Assembly (NCBI GenBank): GCA_001592805.2
Contig: CP051143.1
Coordinates: forward strand, 1,736,001-1,800,000
DNA length: 64,000 nt
Origin: Peltaster fructicola
Taxonomy: Eukaryota; Ascomycota; Dothideomycetes
Direction: 5' to 3'
Part shown: one piece after another, positions 44,053-54,435 of the stretch
Numbering within the stretch: position 1 is the first letter of the stretch
How the letters are laid out: every line of letters starts with the position of its first letter
Position numbers and translations under genes: made by a program
Notes under the pieces: generated by a model
Database searches by the model: none
What the model saw: the letters and a program-made list of their open reading frames with translations, nothing else
What the model was told of the DNA's origin: nothing

Positions 44053-46970
44053 TCATCTCTTTAGTGGCGGCGGAACTTGAGGATCTGCATCTTCATCAGC
44101 ATCACGAGAGCCAAGAATCATCTTCCAAAAGTTCCCAGTGTAGTGCTCGCTGTCGACGATGTCTCTGTGAAAGTTATGTCAGTACGGCTTGACGAGAATA
44201 TTGCTCAGCTGTGCTTACGTGACCTTCTTTCCGCCAATTCGCATGTCGTCCAGTTCCTGCATGCGCCGATGACACTGCTCATCATCACCGAAAGCGATGA
44301 AGGAAATGCAGAGCTCTCGACGGTCCATCTTGTGCGCTTCCAATCGCTTGACGCAATCGTGGATGGTCGTTCTCACTCCATCAAGGTCCCAGTTGCCGTC
44401 AGTGAGGATATAGATACTAATACCTTTAGGCCGCCACAGGCGCATCCAGTCTCGCACCCGACTTTTCTCCTTGAACAGTCGAGAGGTACATGTGTCTAGT
44501 AGACCATTCAGGCATACCGCCATGTCGGTCACTCCTCTGTGCCGGTGATCCGCGATTATGTCGCAGAGCTTAGAAGCCTTCTCACGGTGCACTAGCATAT
44601 CGCTGGCAAAATAGAGTTCAATGCCGTCCTTATCAAGCGGATCCAGGACACAAGACATCGCGTCAAAGGTTCTGCGAGCAGAGACCTCATGCGATGCGTC
44701 CATACTGCTGGAGTCGTCATAGAGGAAGATCTGTGAGAGCAGGTCAGGTTGACTCCAGCAAGAACTGGTGCTCAAATACGTACGAAATCCCGCTTTTCAA
44801 GTATCTTCCTCTTGTGCATGTACCGGAGTGTAGGCTCGGGATCAAGCCAGCCCGTGGGCTTTTTGTATCGCTGTCGGCGTCCCTTGTATTCGAGGACCTC
44901 GTCCACAGTAACATGACTGTGCGTGGCATAGTGGCCCGAGCTGACAAGGTCCTGGCCGATATGGTGTTGTGGTGATAGAGGCGTGTTGGTCCTGAGCCAG
45001 TCCTGTGAGGGCCTTACTGGATATACACCGTACCCGTTAGCCTCAACGCGCATTTCACGAAGTGGTAGGCCATTGCTTGATGGTCCGGCGGCTGCGGACT
45101 GTGATGGTTCTTGATCCGCATCACGGTCGTCCTTTCGAGAATCATCGCTGGCAGAACCTTCATCGGCAACCCGCACCACTACCTCCACGTTGGGCATTTG
45201 CTGGCTCCTTCGGACTTGCTCACGACGACTGTGCGTCACGAGGTCGTCATAATCGAGGAGAAGCATGTTGGCTGGAGGTCTCTCAGAAGGTTTAATGCGA
45301 GTCATACGAGCCATCAGGCACTCATGTACCCGCAAGGTAGTTGTGTCGGATGGGTCGATGTTTTGCCGTATATCGTACCCATGGATGTGCTTGTCCACGA
45401 TCTCCAGAAACATCGTCTCTTCACTCTCACTGGTGTGGAACCCGGACTTTTTCGTTCTAGTGCGCTCGCTCTCCAGTCGTCGCGCCTCTGTGAAGCGCTT
45501 GTACAAGTCTTTGCCTCGGACGACCCACACGAGAGCGTCTAGCATGACCAGACCAAGAGCAAAGATGTCTACCTTGTAGTCCACAAGTCGTGAAGAGTGG
45601 AAGTCGTCATCCGTCGCCGGACACGCCTCTGGCGCTGCTATAATGTCGTTAGTGGGCTCTGCTCCCCATCAGACGTGCCGTCTTACCATACTCAAGCCCA
45701 GCTTTCGTGTCCAGGACCCCAGGCAGTGTTGAGCCGTTGACTACCTCCACTGTGGACGCATGACCTAGATCGATGAGCACGTATCTGTGTTGAAGACAGT
45801 GTCGGGCTGAGCTTGCTTGCTCATTAGGAGTAAGAAGGATGTTCTCGGGATGTATGTCATGATGCACACTCTTCGGTGTCAGCTACTGATGGCTCCGTGG
45901 AACAACTTGTGACATACCACTGAGAAACCTTCCACGTTCCTCCCTCCGTGTAGCGTGCAAGCCCATGTAGCTTCGTCAGGCCTCTCAACAGTTCTAGGAA
46001 CAAAGTCCAGAACTTATGTATGTCCTCAGCTGCCGTGGGAGGATCATGATGCTCAAACATGTAGCTGAGCGTGCGACCTGTCGCCAGCTCAAGTATGAGA
46101 CAGTATGGGCCACCAGTTGTGCGCCTATATGCTCCTAAGTACTCTATGATGCCATCAGGGTAGTCTGCATCCTTGTGGCCTTTGATAAGCCCAAATATGC
46201 GTGTCTCGTTGTTGTAGCAGGTCTCAGCTGTCCTGCCATGATAGACCTTAATAGCATAACGCTTATGCGATCCCTGCTTCTCGATCATTACCGGCAACAC
46301 TAAGGGTAGTGTTCGATGAACTTACGCTTACCGAAGATTTGGCGTTCGCTTTGTATCGCTGAGAGAACAAGCCATCATACTCACGGTGAAGAGTCACCTC
46401 GTACAGTGTACCGGTGGTGCCACTCCCATCTGGTACTCTGCTCTTCGCGATGTATGGGATGATGGCTTTGGGATGATAGACATGCCGTGTCTCACTATCC
46501 AGTCTCTGGGGCTTGAAACGCCATTGCACGTTGTCAAAAGCTTGCCACTGCTTCTCGTGTGGGAGTGCTTCGGGCTTCTCGCGTAGTGGCAAAGTGTCGT
46601 CCTTGATCCCATGTTCGATGAACCGCTCAATACAGTCGCCAGCTCCTATATACACAAGAATAGCAAAGACGATTGAATAGCTTTCCGAAATGATGTCCCT
46701 CTGTCTTCGTTTCTCCTTCTGGGAAGGACTTCCCACTGTCAGTAGCTCGGCAATGAACGACTTCTCGAGGAGGTTGTCTTTGATGTCCGTTTTCGTGACA
46801 AAGTAGTCGTCCTTAGAAGGAGGGTCGTCGGTCTCTAGTCTGTACAGTTTGTTTCGCTTTCTAATCTCATCGAGTCGAGCGAAGAAAGCGGTTTCGCTGG
46901 ACGTAGTACACCTGGACTGAGAGTGCGATCGACGTGTGCTCATTGTCCCGGTGCTGGAGCGCGGCAGCAT
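44053..46970 (-). CDS. protein kinase fused to a von Willebrand factor A domain, about 886 aa
   Basis: Six exons: 46970-46326, 46273-45918, 45868-45687, 45637-44784, 44730-44219 and 44164-44053; the frame closes exactly. Residues 1-200 are a charged N-terminal region of unknown fold. The kinase domain (about 195-470) has the Lys of YAIKVY (near 224), HHDIHPEN with catalytic Asp338 and Asn343, DLG in place of DFG (367-369), and an APE motif (396-398). No clear Gly-rich loop is visible. A disordered, charged linker follows. The C-terminal vWA domain starts near 678 with an intact MIDAS: DDSSS, the Thr of RGVTDM, and the Asp of ILTDGNWD. Activity is plausible because the catalytic Lys, Asp and Asn are kept. 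Substrate and partner are unknown. The first intron has two possible donors six bases apart. Confidence 0.82.
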
Positions 46971-47545
46971 AGTCCGCGACTATACGATTCGAGTGTTGGC
47001 TGGCGATAACGTTGCTAAGGACATTGAAGCAAAAACCCACGGTGACAAGGTGTGAGGGGAATAATAAGAGTCAGCGAGAAGGTGTCTCCTCCTCAGCCTT
47101 TCTTGACAAGGCTTGTTGCGGTGCGATATCGTACAGGTGATGTGACGTACAACCGATGTGCCACTCTTTATCAGTCCATCGAACGCCGACAGAGGGCGCT
47201 ACTACGCCTGGCAGCATGACTCTTCGTATCGCACTGCCACGACCACTGCCACTGCCAGGTGCTGTGTATCAAGGACGTACCGCGATCGAATGGAGCCGCC
47301 GGAAGTTGGGTGAGGACGAAGCTTTCCACAAGAAAGGCGGGCCAGCCTTTCTTTGAAGCTCCCACCAATCATAGGCATTCACTATACACCACTTTTCCCA
47401 CGATGAGTGGCATATATCTTGTGCTCTCGTTCTATCAAGACGACAGAAGACTATCGATTTCTACTCGCAGCTTGGCGAAACAAGCATTCAGCTTCCGTGT
47501 ATCAAGGGTGGACATTACTTGTGCTGATCTTGACCACGTTGCCCA
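46971..47545. other. intergenic region
   Basis: Between the CorA-like gene and the kinase-vWA gene, both on the minus strand; it should hold the kinase-vWA promoter. No gene seen. Confidence 0.45.
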
Positions 47546-49503
47546 CTACCCAGGATGCTTAGGAGATGGTTTTCGTCCAACCCACCAAGCATAGATGAAG
47601 ACAATGGCCACCAATGGCAGACTCGTAAGAAGATAGACCTGCAAAGCACCTAATCCTACAATGCCATCACGGAGAGATGTATTGTCACCTCTTATGCTTT
47701 CATTGGCCTCGGGGAATTTGATCATTTGCGTACTCATCAGCGTCTGCGACATTGTCAACTGCTGCCAAGTCGTCATCAGAAGACCAAAGGACTTACTGAG
47801 ATGAAGGTGCCTGGCAGAAACAGGGAAGCAATCACAGTCAACACTCGCACGCGGACTGTTTCATCTTGTGTATCGGCTGCGATGCCGTACATCGAATCGG
47901 TCATCTGCTCCATTCTTTGGGCGGATAGGTACGCCTCCACGGAAATTTCGTACGTGTGCTTGATGCTCTCCGCCTGTAGAATGGAATGGAGCTGTTCGAT
48001 GTCAGCACGGTGCTCATAAGGCTGTCCGATGAATACACACCAGGTCCTTTCCACCTTTGATCTGCTGAAGCAGTGCCTCAGCTCGCGCTTGCAGTAGCTC
48101 GAATGATGCCTCTATGCGCAGAAGCTGTGCCTCAAACTCGCATATCTGCGCTTTGACATCACTGTCGATGCCGGAGTCGGTGGCCGGGGCTTTGCGAAGA
48201 GCTTCATACTCTTGTCGTACCTCTTTGACGGTGTTCGAGTTCGACCTCAGCACTATCAGTGCAGTGTGAGCCGCTTGTTCTTGGCTCTGAGCTTCCTGAA
48301 GATGGCTCAACTCGAACTGATTAGTGCTTGATGACGGTGGCGGACGTGGCTTTCTAGTCTGACGGTTGGCCCGTTCAATATCTTGTGTTGAGTCCTTGTC
48401 ACGACCAAGACATTGCGCTATCCAGGCTGAAAGATGCCCTTCCTTTTCTATTGTCTTGTAACTGCTTCTCTTTGCTGCCAGATTGATCGGCTCGGGGTTC
48501 AGGTCTGCTCTGGGTCGAAGATCTTGGAGATTGGCTGCGATGGCTTTCTTACTCGTGGCTCGGGCTTCGCTTTCTAGGGTGGAGAGATACCAGTGCCAAT
48601 TGTCGTTGGAGCAAGAGCAAACTTCCAAATGAGCTGTTAAGGCTAGCATCATGGATCTGCTTCGCGCAGACTCGGTCGTGCACAGCTGCGGAAGAAGGGC
48701 TTCCAAGTGCTCCGTCATTGCCGTCTCGATTGAGCCTGTGCCCTTCACAAATACCCAGCTCTGTCGCTCGAAGTGCAGATCGAAGGAATGCCACACTAGA
48801 GTCTGTCGTATTGACCACGGATTCATCTTACCGGTCCGCTCTGGTGAACGCAATGAGTAGCAGAACTCGAGATGGCGCCCTGATCGTCCAAGACCGTTAG
48901 AGGGATCGTTCGCGAAACGGTTGCTGAGCTGGGATCTGCTATGAAACCCGCCCAGATGCGGATCTAGAGCATCGATCTGCTTTCCAAAGGAGAATATGAA
49001 GTCAAGAAAGGCAGGCATCACTTGCAAGTAACTGAGTAGGTAGCAGAACATATCATGATAGATTGTCAGGCATGACTGTGCGTTCCTGGCCTTGAGAAAG
49101 CTGCCAACGTTAGTCTCAGTGCTTTGACAGTGATCCGTGACTGTAACATACACCATTCTACAGGCTGGATCATGCTGATAATGTTCGGCATCGGGCGCCA
49201 AGCGGTCTTTCAAGTCATGCAGACAAGTCAAGGTAGGCTGAGACTTTCCTGAGCGTCAATCAGTACAGTCGTACAGTGCCGAAGTGCTACGTTACCATTT
49301 TCTGCTGTTGGCACTTCTAGCAAACCAACATTTGCAGATTTGTTCTCCTGGCCATCACTGATTGGAAGAAAGAGCCTAGCAGACTCTGCTATGAAGCGCT
49401 CCTGCAAAGCTGAGGCAAAGTTTTGACGTCCTACTCGTTGCTGGTTCGCTGGATAGTCCACATACTTGTCGATTGAACTTCGAAGGATCTCTTCTGTTGA
49501 CAT
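47546..49503 (-). CDS. CorA-like fungal membrane protein, 585 aa
   Basis: Member of the fungal CorA-like group: a large cytoplasmic N-terminal region, a long helix, and two C-terminal transmembrane helices. Exons 49503-49296, 49248-49152, 49100-48041, 47991-47797 and 47743-47546. The helical region before the membrane is seen in LLRIEASFELLQARAEALLQ and LHSILQAESIKHTYEISVEA. The helices lie near 503-520 (VLTVIASLFLPGTFIS) and 553-576 (LQVYLLTSLPLVAIVFIYAW). The GMN motif of true CorA channels is absent, so ion transport is not assured. Intron 2 (49151-49101) is 51 bp, in frame and without a stop, so its retention would add 17 residues. Confidence 0.82.
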
Positions 49504-49825
49504 TTCGCTTGTTCATATGTGCCATGAGCTTGCTTACAGGTATGTCGTGGCTTTATAGTACATGTATAACTTCGATAAGCAAATTGGCCATGCAGGGCGA
49601 GCTGCATGGCCATGCCGCCTCAAGTCGCCCGAGATTGCGCAGCTAAGCTCATAGTATAGCATGAAGCAACATCTCCGAGATGTCTCAGCGAACGAGTTGT
49701 CGAGCAGGCCCCTCGAGGCGGAGATGCTGGTAAGAAGGCAGAGTGTATTGATTGTTATAGGTGGCTTTGACAGAAGAGGCTGAGTGAAGTCACAGATCGC
49801 TATGTAGTCGGCGGCCCCGCCCAGT
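49504..49825. other. intergenic region
   Basis: Upstream of the CorA-like gene and downstream of the 74-aa gene. Contains an imperfect inverted repeat around 49588-49612 (ggccatgcag and ctgcatggcc). Nothing else was seen. Confidence 0.4.
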
Positions 49826-50151
49826 TCAATTCGATGGTGCCCTCCGATCAGCCAGCTCTAACCGTTGTTTCTGTGCAGAACTATTAGCCAATGTAGGCGG
49901 GCGTTTGCGAGCTCGCGTACATCTGTCAAGAGCTCTGGTACCCAGAAGACCCAGAGATTTTTGCCCCGAGGCTGTAATGCGTAAGTCAGTGCCGACACAA
50001 GTCAGGCTGTGAACTGCTTTACCTCCACGTCAAAGTCCTCGTCTTGCCACTTCTTTTGTGCAAAGACTTCTTGAAGAAAACGCAACAAGACAGCTTTGTC
50101 GAGGTTGTAGCTGCCGAAGCTATCTGGTACACCAGCTTTCCTATGTGCCAT
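49826..50151 (-). CDS. small spliced gene, 74 aa, unknown
   Basis: Not recognised, but the gene model is good: exons 50151-50023, 49971-49921 and 49870-49826, all phase 0. Both introns (51 and 50 bp) have proper ends, with CTGAC and CTAAT branch sites respectively. The product begins MAHRKAGVPDSFGSYNLDKA, continues VLLRFLQEVFAQKKWQDEDF and PRGKNLWVFWVPELLTDKQR, and ends DRRAPSN. It is a small amphipathic, acidic-then-basic protein without signal peptide or membrane helix. It would be missed by a length cutoff, because no single exon exceeds 43 codons. Confidence 0.55.
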
Positions 50152-50810
50152 CGTGGAGTCTGTAATGCTGAGATAGGATGTTAAGGTTGACACCTCAGGA
50201 GTGAGGAATGGAGTAATTGTACAGCACAAGCAGGGAGCAAATTCCGTCAGCTCGAGCAAGCTCACCGGAAGAGCTGCCAAGTACTAGGTACATGCAGGCG
50301 ATGTAAGTGTACAGATGTCGCGCACAGCTTTTGTGCGGCATGCGGAACGACCTCAATCATCGAGTGCAGTGCTCTGTAGCGTCTTATCGCAACCCGTCAC
50401 GGATGCCAGTCAATTATGCGACAGACAACTTGTTGTTCTGTAGGAGGCCGCTGCGCCACAACCTGTGAGCTGGAGCCGGCAGGCAGGGTGTTGTACACGG
50501 CTGGTCGATGCAACATGACGCGGAGACTGCTATCCTGATATGCTACGTGGGCCATAGATCGTCGTGCGGGCCGGTGTGCGAAGCTGCTCAACAAGGAAAA
50601 GCATGTATGCCCTCTCGCGATCGTGGATTGCACACCGGTGAGATGAGTGCATCGAGGAGTTGAAGGATGTATCCTGCAGGACATGCACGTAGTTCAAGAT
50701 AGACTCCCGCACTCGCCGAAATAAATGTGGGGCTCGCGGTCTATGCTTGGGAGGACATTCTGTAGCATTGACAGACGCTCAACATCGACGACATCAGAGA
50801 CGAGAGCAAG
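50152..50810. other. divergent intergenic region
   Basis: Upstream of the 74-aa gene (minus) and the DJ-1-like gene (plus). No gene seen. Confidence 0.45.
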
Positions 50811-51634
50811 ATGGCTTCCAAGACGATGAGGATTGCCTTTCTGATGGCCGACTATGGTCATGATCCCACAGGTACATCTGACACATCGCGGTGCCCTGCC
50901 ACATTGACTCAGTCGCCACAGAGACAGCCATCCCTTACGCGGCCTTCGCCATGGCAGGCTTTGCCATCGACTTCGTCACGGAGAAAGGCAGCTCGCCAAT
51001 TTGTGATCGTAAGATGCTCGAGGGCTGGACACAAAAGCTCCTGGGCGCCGAGGCTGCGACTGTGACTGCTTACAATGCTATGATCAAATCCCAGTCATGG
51101 CAAAGTGCCTCGTCTTGGAGTGACATCGCTTTCGATCTGAAGGCGTATGATCTTGTCTTCCTCCCTGGAGGCCACGATCAGGGCGTACGTCAGATTTTGG
51201 ATTCTCGTCGCGCTCAAAGCCTGCTAACCGAGTACTTCCCATTGACGAAGAAGCCAAGTGGCATGGTTTGCGCAGCGATATGCCATGGTGTACAGGCGTT
51301 GGCACATTCCAAGGGCGCCGATGGTAAGTCTGTGTTGCATGATGTGTCGACTACAGCTTTGCCTGGTCTCTTCGAGAACCTCGCCTACCAGAGCACACGG
51401 TTAATACTCGGCGATTACTACAAGACGTATGGTGCTGGTTCTGAAAATGTCGAGGACTACGTCAAGAAAGGTTTAGACAATCCACAAAGTCAGTGGAAGA
51501 GCAGTGCAAATCCTGGCAGTCCGTTTGTCGTGGAGGATGGGTCGTACAATTATCTCAGCGGTCGATGGCCGGGAGACGCACAAGCGTTGGCCGATAAGGC
51601 AGTGGATCTGTTGAGGCAGAGACAATCCTCATGA
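50811..51634 (+). CDS. DJ-1/PfpI (class I glutamine amidotransferase-like) protein, 260 aa
   Basis: Member of the DJ-1/ThiJ/PfpI superfamily, often glyoxalase-like or stress-related; substrate unknown. Exons 50811-50871 and 50913-51634 (41-bp intron, phase 1). Rossmann-like start MRIAFLMADYGHDPT, then IPYAAFAMAGFAIDFVTEKG. Next come the conserved YDLVFLPGGHDQGVRQ and the nucleophile elbow AAICHGVQ with Cys144 followed by His. The long insertion between the first strand and the elbow resembles the large-subtype fungal proteins related to Hsp31. Its stop overlaps that of the MTHFR gene on the other strand. Confidence 0.9.
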
Positions 51635-53611
51635 GAGGACGAGCTGTTTCCAGAGAGCGCCGTCTTCTAGGAAGCCATGATGTATGACGTTGACTAGCCA
51701 GTAGTCTTTGCGAACCTTCTCGAGAAGCTTGCTCGTATCGCTGCCTGGACGATAAACTCTCTGCCACTCCGACCAAATGCCGAACGCCTCCTCGAGCCAG
51801 GACTTGAAACTTTCCGCTTCAATTATGGTTGGCGTAACGATCTCCTTACCGGCAAACGCACCCCAGGTGACAGGATTGACACTCTCCTCGTCTGAGCTTG
51901 CAAAGTCGCCAGCAGCATTGCCACCGAAGTATGTGATCTGCTCGTCTGCGTCGAGCGCAGGTTGCAGACGTTTCCAGTCCGCTGCGGGTAAGAAGAACTC
52001 GACAAAGGGCTTCTGGAAGACGAATCCATTCTTAGGACCCCATCCGAAGGTCTTGTCAGTGCTTGGCACTCCACTGACGGCAGGTTGCGACGCGATAGTC
52101 CACCAGCCTTTCTTCGTCAGGGTCAACAGCTGCTCCTTGATCACCAGTGTTTCAGAGGATAGCCCCTCTTCTGACCATGGTACAGATTGTATCTCGCCTT
52201 CGAGATGCCGCACAAAGATCGCGCTGATGTCTGCTATGGTGACAGGCGAGCCCCATAGGCGCAGAGCTTCTGCGATACTGACATGTAGTGAGACACCGTA
52301 GCCATCGATCTCTCCGTAAGCTGGAGAGCGAGCATCACCCCATCGACCGTTTGGAAAGTCATCCCAAGTTGCCTCTCGTCCTAGGTTTCCTTCTCCTTCG
52401 GACACTGCCAAAGCTTGTGAATGGGTGCGCTTGCTTTGTTCTCGTAATGCCTTGATGTCTTCCTCTGTCGTCTCGTATACACTCGTACGCTCGGAACTGC
52501 TGCTAGCTCTTCGGTTTCTAGGCACAATGATCTTGTTCCGAGGCACGTTGCTCGAAGGAGAGCGAGTGGATTTCTGTGAGCCGTCAATGAGGACGAATCC
52601 GTCAGCTTCGGCTTCGGCGACGACAGCATCGTGGTTGACAGCAACACCATTTGTAGCGTGCGATGGCACAAGTCGTGTTCTTTCTAGTATCTGCGCTACT
52701 GCTTTCTCTAGGTTGAGTGTGTAAAAGTGAAATCCTCGTGGTCCAGGACTGGGTGTCTTACGCAATGTCTCCACGTATTCGCAGAGCACATCCACGCCGA
52801 CTCGCTTCACAGCCTCGTCGTCACCTTTGACAGCATCAAACCGTGCCAGTACATGCGCTGGAAGCTTTGCATGACTGAGTTTTGTAGTGCGCTTGAGGAT
52901 CTGGTAGCTCTGCACGGGCATCAGACCAGGCACGATGGTGATAGTCTTGAATGCGCCACTCTCGTGCTCTCGTAGAGTCTTCTCATACTTCTGATATGCT
53001 TCCATGTCGTAGAACAGCTGTGTCATGATGAAGTCAGCTCCGGCTTGTGTCTTGTCGACAAGATATGACAGGTCATGCTCCACAGATTGATGCTCAGGAT
53101 GTGATTGATCCGCATGTCCTTCTGGATATCCTGCCACTCCAACGCAGAAGTAATCTCCATAGCGTTGTCGAATATACTTCACCAGGTCCACTGCCCATGT
53201 GAAGTCTTTGTTGCTATCGTCCTCTGCAGCATTTGGATCACTGTCATCACGATATTCGTCGCTTCGAGGTGGATCTCCTCGAAGTGCTAGTATGTTCCTG
53301 ACTCCCAAGCTCTTTGCCTGCTCCAATGCCTGATCCACAAGCTTTCGTGACATGTTGGTACAGGTAAGATGCAGGCATGTCGTCAGGCCAAGCCGTTGAG
53401 TCAGTTCTGCCAGAGCTAAAGACTTCTCGCTGGTGCTGCCGCCTGCTCCCCATGTTATATTGACAAAGAGAGGCCGGAGAGTCTGGGCCATTCGTGATAG
53501 TCGTGCATGGAGGTTGGAGAAACCTTGTTGTGTCTTTGGTGGGAAGAACTCGAGAGAGAAGTAGTTGGCATCTTGCGGGAGTGCCGCGATCTTGTCGGTG
53601 ATCTTCACCAT
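51629..53611 (-). CDS. met12: methylenetetrahydrofolate reductase, MET12 type, 660 aa
   Basis: Flavoprotein reducing 5,10-methylenetetrahydrofolate to 5-methyltetrahydrofolate for methionine synthesis. Single exon. The catalytic barrel covers residues 1 to about 300: SLEFFPPKTQQGFSNLHARL (Glu and PPK motif), ITWGAGGSTSEKSL, LHLTCTNM, NILALRGDPPR, FCVGVAGYPEGH, ADFIMTQLFYD, VPGLMPVQSY and GFHFYTLNLEKAV. A Ser/Arg-rich linker follows, then the C-terminal regulatory domain (WDDFPNGRWGDARSPAYGEI, FGWGPKNGF, VTWGAFAGKEI). The GEIDGYG block and the linker match yeast Met12 more than Met13. Length is normal. Confidence 0.95.
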   Translation of the reverse strand: MVKITDKIAALPQDANYFSLEFFPPKTQQGFSNLHARLSRMAQTLRPLFVNITWGAGGSTSEKSLALAELTQRLGLTTCLHLTCTNMSRKLVDQALEQAKSLGVRNILALRGDPPRSDEYRDDSDPNAAEDDSNKDFTWAVDLVKYIRQRYGDYFCVGVAGYPEGHADQSHPEHQSVEHDLSYLVDKTQAGADFIMTQLFYDMEAYQKYEKTLREHESGAFKTITIVPGLMPVQSYQILKRTTKLSHAKLPAHVLARFDAVKGDDEAVKRVGVDVLCEYVETLRKTPSPGPRGFHFYTLNLEKAVAQILERTRLVPSHATNGVAVNHDAVVAEAEADGFVLIDGSQKSTRSPSSNVPRNKIIVPRNRRASSSSERTSVYETTEEDIKALREQSKRTHSQALAVSEGEGNLGREATWDDFPNGRWGDARSPAYGEIDGYGVSLHVSIAEALRLWGSPVTIADISAIFVRHLEGEIQSVPWSEEGLSSETLVIKEQLLTLTKKGWWTIASQPAVSGVPSTDKTFGWGPKNGFVFQKPFVEFFLPAADWKRLQPALDADEQITYFGGNAAGDFASSDEESVNPVTWGAFAGKEIVTPTIIEAESFKSWLEEAFGIWSEWQRVYRPGSDTSKLLEKVRKDYWLVNVIHHGFLEDGALWKQLVLS

Positions 53612-54435
53612 GCCTTCGATGTGCTACAGGCGGGTATTGAGAAGGAGAGTCTGTAGTGGCATTGTTCAGTACATCTCGTTTGCTAGGTCGTGTGATGTCG
53701 AGTCGCAGTGTGGCTCTGACTAAATTTTGAGGGTCCCCTCCATCAATGATGACGATGTCGTTCCTGCTTCTGATACTTAGCCAAGCTCTTTTCGGTGGTC
53801 GTATGAACCATTCGCTGCTCCCTAGGATCTGCCTACTTGCTTCAGTTACCTCAAGTCGCGGCATTCGCTGACCTGACTGCTCTTCTTCTCAATGCTAAAC
53901 TGAGCACGGAGTGTCTCACACTCGGGATTCAACGATAACATGAGGGAGAGGGTCTGGTGTGCTCTCAGACAGATGACCTGTATGACACACACAATATAGA
54001 GGCAATTCTGCTGGGACAGAGCTGGGAGCTCCAGCTGAAGAGTTCGGCCCTGACAGACTGGATTGAAGAGGTATGCGCCCCGTGCGGATTCGCCGAGATA
54101 TCAGAACAATGCCCGATGCAGTTTGTAAGTGTACAGACAGACTACTGCAAACACGCTGGACGCTTCCCACAGTACTGGGCGGAGGGTCGAGGATTATACC
54201 TTGACAAGGCATGAACGAGTGGTTACTGCTTCGATGAAGGCTGCAAGGCGGAGCATCTCTGGGCCTCCATACAAAGATATCGGCATGGTTGCAACAGAGC
54301 TGTTCGATGCTGCCTGTGCACATTTGCAATGTCTACTGTACAATGCCTACGGAATCTCAAGAGCAAACACATTATCTCGTTCGAGCGCTTGAGGCTTCAA
54401 CAATGCCGAATATATGGTACAATGCAGCAACATGA
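53612..54435. other. intergenic region
   Basis: Upstream of the MTHFR gene (minus) and... the 3' end of the CDF transporter (also minus) lies on the far side, so this holds the MTHFR promoter next to nothing else recognisable; open frames here have no family resemblance. Confidence 0.4.

Noticed and set aside
53957-54329. Overlapping open frames on both strands between MTHFR and the CDF gene
   Set aside because: Both lack family resemblance and splice support; each is probably a shadow of non-coding DNA.
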